Positions 50,938 to 59,364 of a stretch of DNA of 64,000 nucleotides are shown here, one piece after another. The stretch spans positions 248,001 to 312,000 of the forward strand of contig JADJXE010000001.1 in the NCBI GenBank assembly GCA_016716005.1, written 5' to 3'. Each line of letters opens with the position of its first letter. Position 1 is the first letter of the stretch. The notes beneath the pieces were generated by a model. It saw only the letters and a program-made list of their open reading frames with translations, searched no databases and was not told where the DNA came from. The position numbers were made by a program, and so were the translations under genes. The stretch comes from Acidimicrobiales bacterium. GTDB lineage: Bacteria; Actinomycetota; Acidimicrobiia; Acidimicrobiales; JADJXE01.

Positions 50938-51993
50938 TCAGCGGGTCCGGCGCACGAAGGGCGTCGGCACCAGGGTGGCCGGCGTGCGGGTGCCCCGCAC
51001 GTCGACCTCCACGCCGGTGCCCGGCTCGAGGTGGGGCGGGACGAAGGCGAGGGCGATCCCCCGCTCGAGGACCGGGGAGTAGTTGCCGCTCGTCACCTCG
51101 CCCACGACCTCGCCGCCCACGAGCACGGCCTGTCCGGCCCGGGGCGGGCGCCGCCCGTCCACCTCGAGCCCCCGGATCCGCCGCGACACGCCGCGGGACC
51201 GCTCGGCCTCGAGCGCGGCCCTGCCCCGGAAGACGGGCTTCTCCCACGCCACCACCCAGCCCAGCCCGGCCTGGAGCGGTGTGATCCCGGGCCCCAGCTC
51301 GTGGCCGTGCAACGGGAGGGCGGCCTCGAGCCGGAGGGTGTCCCGGGCCCCGAGACCGGCCGGTTGCGCCCCGGCCTCGACCAGGGCGCCCCAGAGGGCG
51401 GGGGCGGCGTCGGCGGGCACGGCGATCTCGACGCCGTCCTCGCCGGTGTACCCGGTGCCGGCGGCCACGCACGACACCCCACGCCACGAGACCCGCTGCA
51501 CGCCGAACCGGGGCACGGTCGCGGCGTCGGCGGCCACGCCCTCGAGCAGGGTCCGAGCAGCGGGCCCCTGCACCGCCACGACGGCCCGCTCGGCGGTCAC
51601 GTCGTCACCGCCCACGGCCCCCCGCACGCTCGACGTGTTGGACGCGTTGGGCATCACGTCGAACACGTCGGGCTCCACCCACCACACGATGACGTCGTCG
51701 ACCACCGACCCGTCGGCGTCGTCGAGGAGGTGGGTGTACTGGGCTCGACCCGGCCCGATGCGGGCGAGGTCGTTCGTGAACGCGGACTGCAGCCGGTCGA
51801 GGGCCCCGGGCCCGACGAGCCGGACGGTGCCCAGGTGGCTCACGTCGAACACGGCCACCCCCCGGCGGCAGGCCAGGTGCTCGGCGATGGTGCCGGCCGG
51901 ATAGGCGACGGGCATGTCCCAGCCGCCGAAGTCGACCATCTTGGCGCCGGCGCGCCGGTGCCAGGCGTCGAGGGGCGAGCGCCGCAGGGTCAC
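50938..51993 (-). CDS. gcvT: aminomethyltransferase, glycine cleavage T-protein
   Basis: A 351-residue folate-dependent protein that releases ammonia and transfers the methylene group from GcvH to tetrahydrofolate. FGGWDMPVAYPAG, DVSHLG and GARDTLRLEAALPLHGHEL are typical motifs. TAGGGT at 52005-52000 ends 6 nt before the GTG, so the message is predicted leaderless and does not share the riboswitch control of gcvP. Confidence 0.94.
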   Translation of the reverse strand: MTLRRSPLDAWHRRAGAKMVDFGGWDMPVAYPAGTIAEHLACRRGVAVFDVSHLGTVRLVGPGALDRLQSAFTNDLARIGPGRAQYTHLLDDADGSVVDDVIVWWVEPDVFDVMPNASNTSSVRGAVGGDDVTAERAVVAVQGPAARTLLEGVAADAATVPRFGVQRVSWRGVSCVAAGTGYTGEDGVEIAVPADAAPALWGALVEAGAQPAGLGARDTLRLEAALPLHGHELGPGITPLQAGLGWVVAWEKPVFRGRAALEAERSRGVSRRIRGLEVDGRRPPRAGQAVLVGGEVVGEVTSGNYSPVLERGIALAFVPPHLEPGTGVEVDVRGTRTPATLVPTPFVRRTR

Positions 51994-52033
51994 CGCGGCA
52001 CCCTACCGGGCACGGGCTGCACCCCCGTCGGGC

Positions 52034-52444
52034 TCACGGGTCGAGGTCGAACAGCCCGAGGCTGGCCCTGGGCCCGCCCGGCGCCGCCGTGGATCGGGCG
52101 TCGTCGAGGTCGTACTTGGCCAGGAGGTTGACGTAGTCGCGCTGGTACAGGATCTGCACCCGGACGTCGGGATGGAGCTCCCGGAGCCGGCGGGCCTTGC
52201 GGTTCTTCTTGGTGACCAGCGACTGCTTGAGGGTCGTGATCTCGATGAAGAGGTCGTAGGCGGGGAGGTAGAAGTCGGGCGTGAACTCCTGCAGGGGCCG
52301 GCCCTCGTCGTCGGCCTGGAGTGTGAAGGTGCGGGGCTCGTACTCCCATGCGATCCCGTAGAAGTCGAGAAGCTCGGCGAACTGCCGCTCGGACTCGTGG
52401 GCGAAGTCGGCCGTGGCCGGCACGCCCACCACTGGTCGCCTCAC
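52034..52444 (-). CDS. PD-(D/E)XK nuclease-like hypothetical protein
   Basis: 136 residues. FTPDFYLPAYDLFIEITTLKQSLVTKKNRK resembles the PD-(D/E)XK core: Asp of PDFYL, Glu of IEIT, then Lys-rich helix. The usual ExK lysine is replaced by Thr in EIT, so activity is uncertain. It lies between gcvT and the MerR gene. The conserved ITTLKQxLVTKKNRK motif suggests a real family, but no role is known. Start at GTG 52444 is tentative because ribosome-binding spacing is poor. Confidence 0.55.
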   Translation of the reverse strand: MRRPVVGVPATADFAHESERQFAELLDFYGIAWEYEPRTFTLQADDEGRPLQEFTPDFYLPAYDLFIEITTLKQSLVTKKNRKARRLRELHPDVRVQILYQRDYVNLLAKYDLDDARSTAAPGGPRASLGLFDLDP

Positions 52445-52459
52445 CCTTCCGGGTCGGGG

Positions 52460-52948
52460 CTAGCGGACCCCGGCCACGCCGCCTGCGCCCATGCCGGGCT
52501 CCTCGTCGCCGGCCGCCGGAGGGCCCGCCACAGGGGCGCGCAGGGGCAGGATGGCGGCGTCGACCTGGGACTTCACGGTCGCCAGCGGCAGCACGTTCAG
52601 CACCCCCTGGCCCTGGCGGACCACGTCGACGAGATCCTCGCCCGACACCAGGAGCGTCTGGGGCCCGTTGATGACGAGGTTGGCCGAGGTCACGTCCTCG
52701 CCGAGCTGGTCGCGCAGGTACCGGAAGATCCGGCGCACCGATGCCAGCTGGATCCCGGCGTCGACGAGCGTCTTCACCACCTTCAGCTCGAGCAGGTCGC
52801 GGTAGGAGTAGCGGCGGCGGCTGCCGCTCCCCCGAGCGTCGGCGAGCGACGGCCGCACCAGGTCGGTGCGGGCCCAGTAGTCGAGCTGGCGGTACGTGAT
52901 CCCGACGATGTCGGCCGCCTGCCGGCCGCTGAAGCCTTCTTCGCTCAC
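52460..52948 (-). CDS. MerR-family transcriptional regulator (Rv1830-like)
   Basis: A 162-residue winged-helix regulator. FSGRQAADIVGITYRQLDYWARTDLVRPS is the HTH plus wing, RRRYSYRDLLELKVVK follows, and the C-terminus lacks metal-binding cysteines. Similar to the mycobacterial MerR gene near garA and gcvH. It probably acts in cell-cycle or metabolic regulation. GTG 52948 has GGGGAGGG upstream. The promoter region contains a short GTAGTTAC dyad. Confidence 0.85.
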   Translation of the reverse strand: MSEEGFSGRQAADIVGITYRQLDYWARTDLVRPSLADARGSGSRRRYSYRDLLELKVVKTLVDAGIQLASVRRIFRYLRDQLGEDVTSANLVINGPQTLLVSGEDLVDVVRQGQGVLNVLPLATVKSQVDAAILPLRAPVAGPPAAGDEEPGMGAGGVAGVR

Positions 52949-52982
52949 TGGCCCTCCCCGGACGTGCCCGGACCACAGCCCT

Positions 52983-52990
52983 GTAGTTAC
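52983..52990. promoter_or_regulatory. short GTA-GT-TAC dyad upstream of the MerR gene
   Basis: A small inverted repeat about 35-42 nt upstream of the MerR start. MerR regulators bind dyads in promoter spacers, so this may be an autoregulatory operator. Weak evidence. Confidence 0.25.
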
Positions 52991-53030
52991 GGACGTGTGC
53001 TTCGAGGCTAGGGCCCGGCCCGCTCCGGCG

Positions 53031-54044
53031 TCAACGACGGCCCGTCGAGCCGATCAGCGTGGTGAGGGCGTCGAGCTGGGCCCGTGTGCCGATCACGATG
53101 AGCACCTGCCCGGCCTCCAGGCGGTCGTCCGGGCCGGGGTTGAGGCCGAACGCACCGGTCGGGTCGCGCACCGCCAGCACCAGTGCGCCCGTGCGCTCGC
53201 GCACCTCGGCCTCGCGGATGGTGGAGCCGGCCAGGGCCGACCCCGCCGGCACCGTCACCTCGCCCAGGCGGAACTCGAGGCTGCCGTCGTGCATCACCAC
53301 GTCGAGGAAGTCGGCCACGTGGGGCTGGAGGGCGAGCGCCGCCATCCGGGCACCGCCGATGTGCTGCGGGTTGACGACGCGGTCGGCTCCGGCCTGCAGC
53401 AGCTTGGCCTCCGCCCCGGGCACCCGCGCCCGGACGACGATGAACAGGTCGGGTCGCACCGCCCGGGCACTCAACGTGACGTAGAGGTTCGCGGCGTCGG
53501 CATCGAGGGCGGCGACAAGCACCGACGCCCGGTCGAGACCGGCAGCGGCGAGCACGTCGTCATCGGTGGCATCACCCACCACGTACGGGGCGTCGGTCCT
53601 GACGAGCCGGTCGGCGTCACGATCCACCACCACCAGCTCGCGCCCGGCGCCGGCGAGGAACTGACCGATCGTCCGCCCCACCCTCCCCCATCCGCACACG
53701 ATCACGTGGCCGGACAGCCCGGCGATGCGGCTCTGCATGCGACGCCTCCCGAACAGGTCGCTCAGGTGCCCCTCGACCAGCACCTCGAGGACGGCGGTGA
53801 AGGTGTACAGGGCGGTGCCCACCCCGGCGAGGGCGACCACGATGGTGAAGGCCCGGTCGGCCGTCGTGAAGTCGCCGACCTCCTTGAACCCGATCGTGGT
53901 GACCGTGGTGACGGTCTGGTACAGCGCGTCGAAGGCGCTCAGGCCGAGCAGCGCGTACCCGAGGGTGCCGAGCGCGACCACGCCGACCAGCAGCGCGGCG
54001 CCCACGCGCACGCGCCGCCAGGGGTCGGTGCGCATCCCGGCCAC
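53031..54044 (-). CDS. TrkA-domain potassium channel/transporter-like protein
   Basis: A 337-residue protein. The N-terminus has two membrane helices (about 13-31 and 62-84) around a pore loop TVTTVTTIGFKEVG; then TrkA-N (RCK) with IVCGWGRVGRTIGQFL and TrkA-C near 255-335. It is a gated K+ channel in the RCK family. The filter reads TTIGFKE: the second glycine of the usual GYG/GFG is Lys, a feature of some bacterial channels. The GTG start at 54044 is uncertain; ATG 54035 is an alternative. Confidence 0.8.
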   Translation of the reverse strand: MAGMRTDPWRRVRVGAALLVGVVALGTLGYALLGLSAFDALYQTVTTVTTIGFKEVGDFTTADRAFTIVVALAGVGTALYTFTAVLEVLVEGHLSDLFGRRRMQSRIAGLSGHVIVCGWGRVGRTIGQFLAGAGRELVVVDRDADRLVRTDAPYVVGDATDDDVLAAAGLDRASVLVAALDADAANLYVTLSARAVRPDLFIVVRARVPGAEAKLLQAGADRVVNPQHIGGARMAALALQPHVADFLDVVMHDGSLEFRLGEVTVPAGSALAGSTIREAEVRERTGALVLAVRDPTGAFGLNPGPDDRLEAGQVLIVIGTRAQLDALTTLIGSTGRR

Positions 54045-54062
54045 CCGTCCCGGCCGAGCCCG

Positions 54063-54563
54063 TCAGGACGCGAAGTCTTCGGGGTTGACGCGCTCGATGA
54101 AGTCGCGGAACTCGTCGACCAGCTCGTCCTGGTCGGCGGGCTCCTCGGCCTCGTCCTCGTCCTCGGCCGGCTGGGCGGCCTCGTCGAGCACGGCCTCGTC
54201 GGCGAAGATCGGCGTGCCGGTGCGCACCGCGAGGGCGATGGCATCGCTCGGACGGCTGGAGACCAGCTGCACGCGGTCGCCGAGCCGCAGGTGCAGCTCG
54301 GCGAAGAAGGTGTGCTCGCGCAGCTCGGTGACCACCACCCGCTCGAGGGCCACCCCGAGGCCGTCGAGTACGTCCTTCAGCAGGTCGTGGGTGAGCGGCC
54401 GGGGCGTGACCACACCCTCCAGGGCGAAGGCGATGGCGGTGGCCTCGGCTCCCCCGATGTAGATCGGGAGGACCCGCCGGTCGCCCGCGGCCTCGCGGAG
54501 GAGCACGATCGGTGCGTTGGCCGGAACCTCGACGCGAACGCCCATCAGCTCCATCTCCACCAC
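54063..54563 (-). CDS. bifunctional nuclease (BFN) domain protein
   Basis: A 166-residue protein. MELMGVRVEVPANAPIVLLREAAGDRRVLPIYIGGAEATAIAFAL, then HDLLKDVLDGL and RPSDAIALAVRTGTPIF, are classic BFN signatures. The DNase/RNase activity assigned to plant homologues is not confirmed in bacteria. The same gene (Rv1829) sits between two merR genes in mycobacteria. TAGCGT at 54575-54570 ends 6 nt before the GTG and overlaps the stop codon of hpt. Confidence 0.88.
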   Translation of the reverse strand: MVEMELMGVRVEVPANAPIVLLREAAGDRRVLPIYIGGAEATAIAFALEGVVTPRPLTHDLLKDVLDGLGVALERVVVTELREHTFFAELHLRLGDRVQLVSSRPSDAIALAVRTGTPIFADEAVLDEAAQPAEDEDEAEEPADQDELVDEFRDFIERVNPEDFAS

Positions 54564-54572
54564 ACCGCCACG

Positions 54573-55142
54573 CTACCCCGCGGGCGGAGGCGGCGAGCCG
54601 CGTCGCCGGTACAGCTCGGGCACGTGGGCGTCGGGGTCCACGCGCAGCGCCTCCAGGTCGCCGGCCACGATCACGTCGAGGTTGCGGTAGCGCCCCTGGT
54701 AGTCGAGGCCGTACCCCAGCACGAACTCGTCTTGGACCTCGAAGCCCACGAAGCGGACCGGGACCGGCACGAGTCGCCGGGCCCGCTTGTCGAGCAGGGT
54801 GCACACCGCCAGCGACGCCGGGCCGCGCCGGTCGAGCTCGCCCAGCAGCCAGGTGAGGGTGAGCCCGGTGTCGACCACGTCCTCCACCACCACCACGTGG
54901 CGGCCCCCGATGTCGGTGTCGAGATCCTTCACCAGCCGCACCCGGGGGCCGCCGGGGCGGTACGAGGAGAGGGCCAGGAAGTCGACGACCGGGTCGACGG
55001 TGAGCGTCCGGGCCAGATCGGCGAGGAAGACCACGCTCCCCTTGAGCACCCCCACCAGCACGAGCCCGTCGTCGTAGGCGGCCGAGACCTCGGCGCCGAG
55101 TCGGGCCACGCCGGCGCGCAGCTCGTCGGCGCCGACGAGCAC
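54573..55142 (-). CDS. hpt: hypoxanthine phosphoribosyltransferase
   Basis: A 189-residue purine-salvage enzyme that converts hypoxanthine or guanine with PRPP to IMP or GMP. VVVVEDVVDTGLTL is the PRPP-binding loop with the acidic pair, VGVLKGSVVFLADLAR contains the pyrophosphate segment, and the C-terminal part ends near FVLGYGLDYQGRYRNL, which supports hpt over xpt. The GTG at 55142 is 8 nt after the upstream merR stop, so co-transcription is likely. Insertion here differs from the mycobacterial order. Confidence 0.87.
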   Translation of the reverse strand: MLVGADELRAGVARLGAEVSAAYDDGLVLVGVLKGSVVFLADLARTLTVDPVVDFLALSSYRPGGPRVRLVKDLDTDIGGRHVVVVEDVVDTGLTLTWLLGELDRRGPASLAVCTLLDKRARRLVPVPVRFVGFEVQDEFVLGYGLDYQGRYRNLDVIVAGDLEALRVDPDAHVPELYRRRGSPPPPAG

Positions 55143-55150
55143 CCGGAGGG

Positions 55151-55939
55151 TCAGGACCCCTCCGTGAGCTGCCGGAGGGCGGCCCGCAGCATCGCCGCCC
55201 GCAGGCCCTCGCCCAACCGGGCCAGGTCGACCAGCGCCTCGCGGGCGTGGCGGCGGGCCACCGGGTTCCGCTGCTTGAGCATGGGCAGCACGACCTGCTC
55301 GAAGAGCCCGGCCTCCCGGTCGGCGGCGTTGCGGTACATGCGGAGGTGGCGGGCTTCGGCCCCGTAGCGCAGGAAGCCGGCCGCCAGCCGGGCGACGATG
55401 AGGGCTTCCTCGTCGTAGTACGTGACGCGCCCGACCGCCCGGCCGGTGACGAGGCCGTACTGCTCGAGCTCGGTGACGGCGTCGAGGCCGAGCCCGCTCG
55501 CGGTCGCGAGCTCCTCGAGGGTGAAGCTTGCCGCCGACGCCCCAGTGTCGAGGGGGTCGGCCGCGGCGCCGGTGGCGGTCGCGGCGCCGGTCGTGGCGTC
55601 GGCCCCCCCGCCCTCGACCGCCACCTCGTCCACGTCGAGCGCCAGGACCCCCTCGGCCGCCGGCGGCTCCACCGGAGCGGGCACGCCGTGGGGACCGACG
55701 GCCGCCAGGCGATCCTTGATGACCCGCAGCGGGAGGAAGTTCTCCTTCTGCTCCCGCAGGATCCAGCGCAGGCGCTCGATGTCGTTGTCGTAGAACTTCC
55801 GGTAGCCCGACGGCGTGCGCTCCGGGTCGATCAGCCCCTGGCTCTCGAGGAACCGGATCTTCGAGATCGTGACGTCGGGGAACTCCTCCTGCAGGAGGGC
55901 CAGCACCTCCCCGATCGACAGGTACTGCCGCTCGGTCAT
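55151..55939 (-). CDS. ftsR: MerR-family regulator, FtsR type (Rv1828-like)
   Basis: A 262-residue protein. MTERQYLSIGEVLALLQEEFPDVTISKIRFLESQGLI then SGYRKFYDNDIERLRWILREQ is nearly diagnostic of FtsR, which in Corynebacterium activates ftsZ. The C-terminal portion contains a large, partly Ala/Gly-rich insert and a second helical domain (TLEELATASGLGLDAVTELEQYGLV). The start overlaps the FHA gene stop by 4 nt. Confidence 0.88.
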   Translation of the reverse strand: MTERQYLSIGEVLALLQEEFPDVTISKIRFLESQGLIDPERTPSGYRKFYDNDIERLRWILREQKENFLPLRVIKDRLAAVGPHGVPAPVEPPAAEGVLALDVDEVAVEGGGADATTGAATATGAAADPLDTGASAASFTLEELATASGLGLDAVTELEQYGLVTGRAVGRVTYYDEEALIVARLAAGFLRYGAEARHLRMYRNAADREAGLFEQVVLPMLKQRNPVARRHAREALVDLARLGEGLRAAMLRAALRQLTEGS

Positions 55940-56427
55940 CGGGCACCCGCCGGCGGGCCGCTGAGGAACAGGAGCTTGAACTTGCCGATCTGCAGCTCGT
56001 CGCCGCTCTGCAGCCAGGCCTCGTCGATGCGCTCCCGGTTGAGGTAGGTGCCGTTGAGCGACCCGACGTCGCGGGCCTTGAAGCGGCCGTCGTGACGGGA
56101 GATCTCGACGTGCCGGCGCGACACGGTGATGTCGTCGAGGAAGAGGTCGCTGTCGGGGTGGCGCCCGGCGCGCACCGTGGCGCCGCCCAGCTCGAACCGG
56201 ACCCCTGCGCCGGGCCCGCCGAGCACGACGAGGACGGCCTGGCCGGGGGCGAGCTCGGCGACCGTCGCGTCGAGGGCCTCGACCCCGAGGGGGTCCTCGG
56301 CGTCGACCGCGCTGTGGGCGCCGGTGTGCTCGTCGCCGCCGACGAGGATTGCGTCGCCACAGGACGAGCAGAAGCGCGACCCCGGGAGGTTCCGGTGACC
56401 GCACTGGGTGCAGAAGACCTCCCCCAC
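55936..56427 (-). CDS. garA: FHA-domain protein, GarA type, with N-terminal zinc ribbon
   Basis: A 163-residue protein. The FHA half (AGRHPDSDLFLDDITVSRRH then DVGSLNGTYLNRERID) is very close to GarA, the switch protein that controls glutamate and TCA enzymes. The N-terminus instead has a zinc ribbon (Cys6, Cys9, Cys20, Cys23). The ETTS phosphorylation motif, through which PknB/PknG control mycobacterial GarA, is not recognisable; a threonine in ALDATVAEL is the nearest candidate. Confidence 0.85.
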   Translation of the reverse strand: MGEVFCTQCGHRNLPGSRFCSSCGDAILVGGDEHTGAHSAVDAEDPLGVEALDATVAELAPGQAVLVVLGGPGAGVRFELGGATVRAGRHPDSDLFLDDITVSRRHVEISRHDGRFKARDVGSLNGTYLNRERIDEAWLQSGDELQIGKFKLLFLSGPPAGAR

Positions 56428-56437
56428 CGGACCGGCC

Positions 56438-56818
56438 TCAGCCCTCGATCAGGCTCCGGTAGGCCTCGGCGTCGAGCAGGCGCGCCAGCTCGGCCGGGTC
56501 GGACGGCTCGATGACGCAGATCCAGCCCTCGCCGTAGGGGTCGTCGTTGAGGCGCTCGGGGTGGTCGGCCAGCTCGGTGTTGACCTCGACGATCGTGCCG
56601 GCGATCGGCGCGTACACGTCGGAGACGGACTTGGTGGACTCCACCTCGCTGCAGGACTGCCCGGCCGTGACCACCGCGCCCAGCTCGGGAACCTGGACGA
56701 AGACGACGTCGCCCAGCGCGTCCTGGGCGTAGTCGGTGATCCCCACCCGCGCCCGGTCGCCCTCGAGACGGATCCACTCGTGGTCGGCGGAGTAGCGGAG
56801 GTCGTCGGGGACGTTCAT
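56438..56818 (-). CDS. gcvH: glycine cleavage system H protein
   Basis: A 126-residue lipoyl carrier that shuttles intermediates among GcvP, GcvT and the lipoamide dehydrogenase. Lipoyl Lys63 sits in EVESTKSVSDVYAP. TAGCGT at 56831-56826 ends 7 nt before the ATG. It begins the leftward gcvH-garA-ftsR-hpt group, with conserved order relative to M. tuberculosis Rv1826-Rv1828. Confidence 0.95.
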   Translation of the reverse strand: MNVPDDLRYSADHEWIRLEGDRARVGITDYAQDALGDVVFVQVPELGAVVTAGQSCSEVESTKSVSDVYAPIAGTIVEVNTELADHPERLNDDPYGEGWICVIEPSDPAELARLLDAEAYRSLIEG

Positions 56819-56846
56819 CGCCGTGACGCTACCGGACGCAGCACGG

Positions 56847-56868
56847 GGCGTGAGCGGCCGCTCACGCC
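56847..56868 (-). terminator. terminator hairpin between the PMM fusion gene and gcvH
   Basis: GGCGTGAGCGG and its complement form a perfect 22-nt inverted repeat whose end coincides with the stop codon of the 56868-59354 gene. It separates two genes of the same strand and is GC-rich without a T-run. Confidence 0.5.
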
Positions 56869-59354
56869 TAGCGGAGCATCTGGCGGATGCGCCGGGCGTA
56901 CTCCTGCGCGAGCCGACGTGCGTCGGTGTCGGACGCGCCCTCGGCCCACACGTGCGTGACCGGCTCGTCGGGGTCGGGCAGCGCCAGCGCCCAGCCGCCG
57001 TCGTGGAACACCTTCACGCCGTCGACGAGCAGCAGCTCCCGGTCCTTGGCCAGCTCGACGAGGCTGCGCATGACCGCGCCCTTCTGCTCCCAGGGGGTGA
57101 CGATCGTCTCGTGGGCCATGTGGACCCGCGGCAGGCCGGCCACGACCTCGGAGAGCCGCCTGCCGCGCAGGGCCAGCAGCTCGAGAACCTTCACGAGAGT
57201 GGCGGCGCCGTCGTAGGCGGGGAGGAACCCGGGCAGGATGTAGCCGCCCTGCCCGTCGGCCGCGAAGCCCACGCCGGGCTCCTGGGCCGCGTCCATGAGC
57301 GCCGCCGCCGCGACCTTGGTGGGCAGGACGCTCAGGCCGTGGCGCCCGACCAGCTCGGCTGCGAAGGCGCTGGTGGTCACCGGCAGCGCCACCCGGTCAC
57401 CGACGATCCGGTCGCCCACCAGCGTCAGCAGGGCCAAGAGCGCCTCGGTGTCGGAGAGCTGGTGGCCCTCGTCGTCGATCAGGGTGAGCCGCTCGCCGTC
57501 GGGGTCGATGACGGCACCCAGATGGGCGCCGGACGCCCTGACCTGGCTCGCCACGCGGGCTGCGTGGGCGTCACGGTCGTAGGAGATCGCGCCGACGGTG
57601 GAGGCGTAGGGGTTGACGGCGAGCACGTCGGCCCCCAGCTTCGCCAGCACGTTGGGCATGACGAACGACGTGGTGCCGTAGGCGTAGTCGACCACCACCT
57701 TGAAGGCCGCCGAGCGGATGAGCGCGGTGTCGACGGTGCCTTCGAGGGCCACCGTGTAGTCCTCGAGGGCACGGGGCGGGAAGCCGATGTCGCCGATCTC
57801 CGGGGGGAACACCCGGCGGTAGTCCTCGCGGTGGAACAGCCGCTCGATCTTGCGCTGGGTGTCCTCCACGATGTCGAGGCCGTTGTTGTCGAAGAAGCGG
57901 ATCGCGACCTGCTGCGCGTCGCCCTCGACCAGGCGGATCGTGAGCCCTCCCGAGGCCCGCGGGGAGCGCACGAGGAAGCGGGTCACCGGCACCGACGCCA
58001 CCTCGAGGTCGAGCACGTTCACGCCGGCCGCGTTGAGGCCGGCCATCATCGCCCGCTTCAGCATCCGCGCGCTGCGGCTCGAGTCACGGGACGTGACGAC
58101 CGTGGTGTCCTTCTTCAGCGCAGTGGCGTAGGCGAGGGCGACGCGAGTGGCCAGCTCGGGGCTGATGTCGACGTTGGCGAGCCCGGCGATGCCCTGGCGC
58201 CCGAAGAGGCTGCGGGCGCCCCTCGACTCCCACACGATCGAGGTGTTGACGATGGCGCCGGCCTCCACCGTCTTGAACGGGTACACCTTCACGCCGGCAC
58301 CGAGCACCGCGTTCTCGCCCACGAAGCACTCGTCGCCCAGCACGACGCCTTCCTCGCAACGGGCCCCGGCGCGGATGTCGCAGGAGCGGCCGACGACCGT
58401 GCCCCGCAGGCGCGCCCCCTCCCCCAGGTACGCGTTGTCGTGCACCACCGCCCGCTCGAGATCGACGTCGCCGCGCACCCGCACGTTGGTGCCCAGGACG
58501 GTGTACTCGCCGAGGTGCGCGTCGGCCTCGACGCGGCAGTAGTCGCCCACCACCGCGGGGCCGTCGATCCGGGCGTTCGGGTTGATCTCGGCGCCCTCGC
58601 CGATCCACACACCCTCCGACACGCGGAACCCGGGGATGTCGAGGGCCACCTTTCCGTCGAGGACGTCCTTGTGGGCCCGGAGGTACGCCTCGAGCGTGCC
58701 GACGTCCTCCCAGTAGCCCTCGGTCACGGCGCCGTAGAGGGGCTTGCCCTCGGCGAGCAGCTTCGGGTACACGTCGCTCGAGAAGTCGACCGAGGTGTCG
58801 GCCTCGATGTAGTCGAAGACCTCGGGCTCCAGGACGAAGATCCCGGTGTTGATGGTGTCGCTGAACACCTGGCCCCAGGTGGGCTTCTCCAGGAACCGCT
58901 CGATCGAGCCGTCTTCCTTGGTGATCACGATCCCGAACTCGAGCGGGTTCTCGACCGGGGTGAGGGCGATCGTCGCCATGGCCTTGCGATCGTCGTGGAA
59001 GGCGACGATCGACGTGAGGTCGATGTCGGTGAGCACGTCGCCGGAGATCACGAGGAACCGCTCGTCGAGCTGCTCCATCGCGTTCCGCACCGACCCTGCG
59101 GTGCCGAGCGGGTGCTCCTCGACCGCGTACACGATCCGCACCCCGAACTCGGACCCGTCGCCGAAGTACGTCTGGATGGCGTTGGCCATGAAGGCCACGG
59201 TGACGACGATCTCGTCGAAGTCGTGCCGCTTGAGCAGCCCGACGATGTGCTCCATCATCGGCCGGTTGGCCAGGGGGAGCATCGGCTTCGGTGCGTTCGA
59301 GGTGAGTGGCCGCAGGCGGGTCCCCTCACCTCCCGCCATGATCACAGCCTTCAC
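56868..59354 (-). CDS. fused nucleotidyltransferase (mannose-1-P guanylyltransferase-like)/phosphomannomutase-like protein
   Basis: 828 residues. Residues 1-~240 are a sugar-nucleotidyltransferase (MAGGEGTRLRPLT pyrophosphorylase motif), ~250-370 carry hexapeptide (left-handed beta-helix) repeats, and ~380-828 are phosphohexomutase-like. In the mutase half DPDGERL keeps the metal loop and TSRDSSRSARM is conserved, but the phosphoserine loop (usually TASHNP) reads RASGGLTIRL. The family probably feeds GDP-mannose, although the mutase half may be inactive. TAGGCT at 59367-59362 ends 7 nt before the GTG and overlaps the stop codon of the gene upstream. Confidence 0.85.
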   Translation of the reverse strand: MKAVIMAGGEGTRLRPLTSNAPKPMLPLANRPMMEHIVGLLKRHDFDEIVVTVAFMANAIQTYFGDGSEFGVRIVYAVEEHPLGTAGSVRNAMEQLDERFLVISGDVLTDIDLTSIVAFHDDRKAMATIALTPVENPLEFGIVITKEDGSIERFLEKPTWGQVFSDTINTGIFVLEPEVFDYIEADTSVDFSSDVYPKLLAEGKPLYGAVTEGYWEDVGTLEAYLRAHKDVLDGKVALDIPGFRVSEGVWIGEGAEINPNARIDGPAVVGDYCRVEADAHLGEYTVLGTNVRVRGDVDLERAVVHDNAYLGEGARLRGTVVGRSCDIRAGARCEEGVVLGDECFVGENAVLGAGVKVYPFKTVEAGAIVNTSIVWESRGARSLFGRQGIAGLANVDISPELATRVALAYATALKKDTTVVTSRDSSRSARMLKRAMMAGLNAAGVNVLDLEVASVPVTRFLVRSPRASGGLTIRLVEGDAQQVAIRFFDNNGLDIVEDTQRKIERLFHREDYRRVFPPEIGDIGFPPRALEDYTVALEGTVDTALIRSAAFKVVVDYAYGTTSFVMPNVLAKLGADVLAVNPYASTVGAISYDRDAHAARVASQVRASGAHLGAVIDPDGERLTLIDDEGHQLSDTEALLALLTLVGDRIVGDRVALPVTTSAFAAELVGRHGLSVLPTKVAAAALMDAAQEPGVGFAADGQGGYILPGFLPAYDGAATLVKVLELLALRGRRLSEVVAGLPRVHMAHETIVTPWEQKGAVMRSLVELAKDRELLLVDGVKVFHDGGWALALPDPDEPVTHVWAEGASDTDARRLAQEYARRIRQMLR

Positions 59355-59364
59355 GGGGCGGAGC

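Noticed and set aside
52034..52948. Defence module (nuclease plus regulator)
   Set aside because: The MerR gene belongs to a conserved housekeeping order, and no mobile or toxin-antitoxin features are present.
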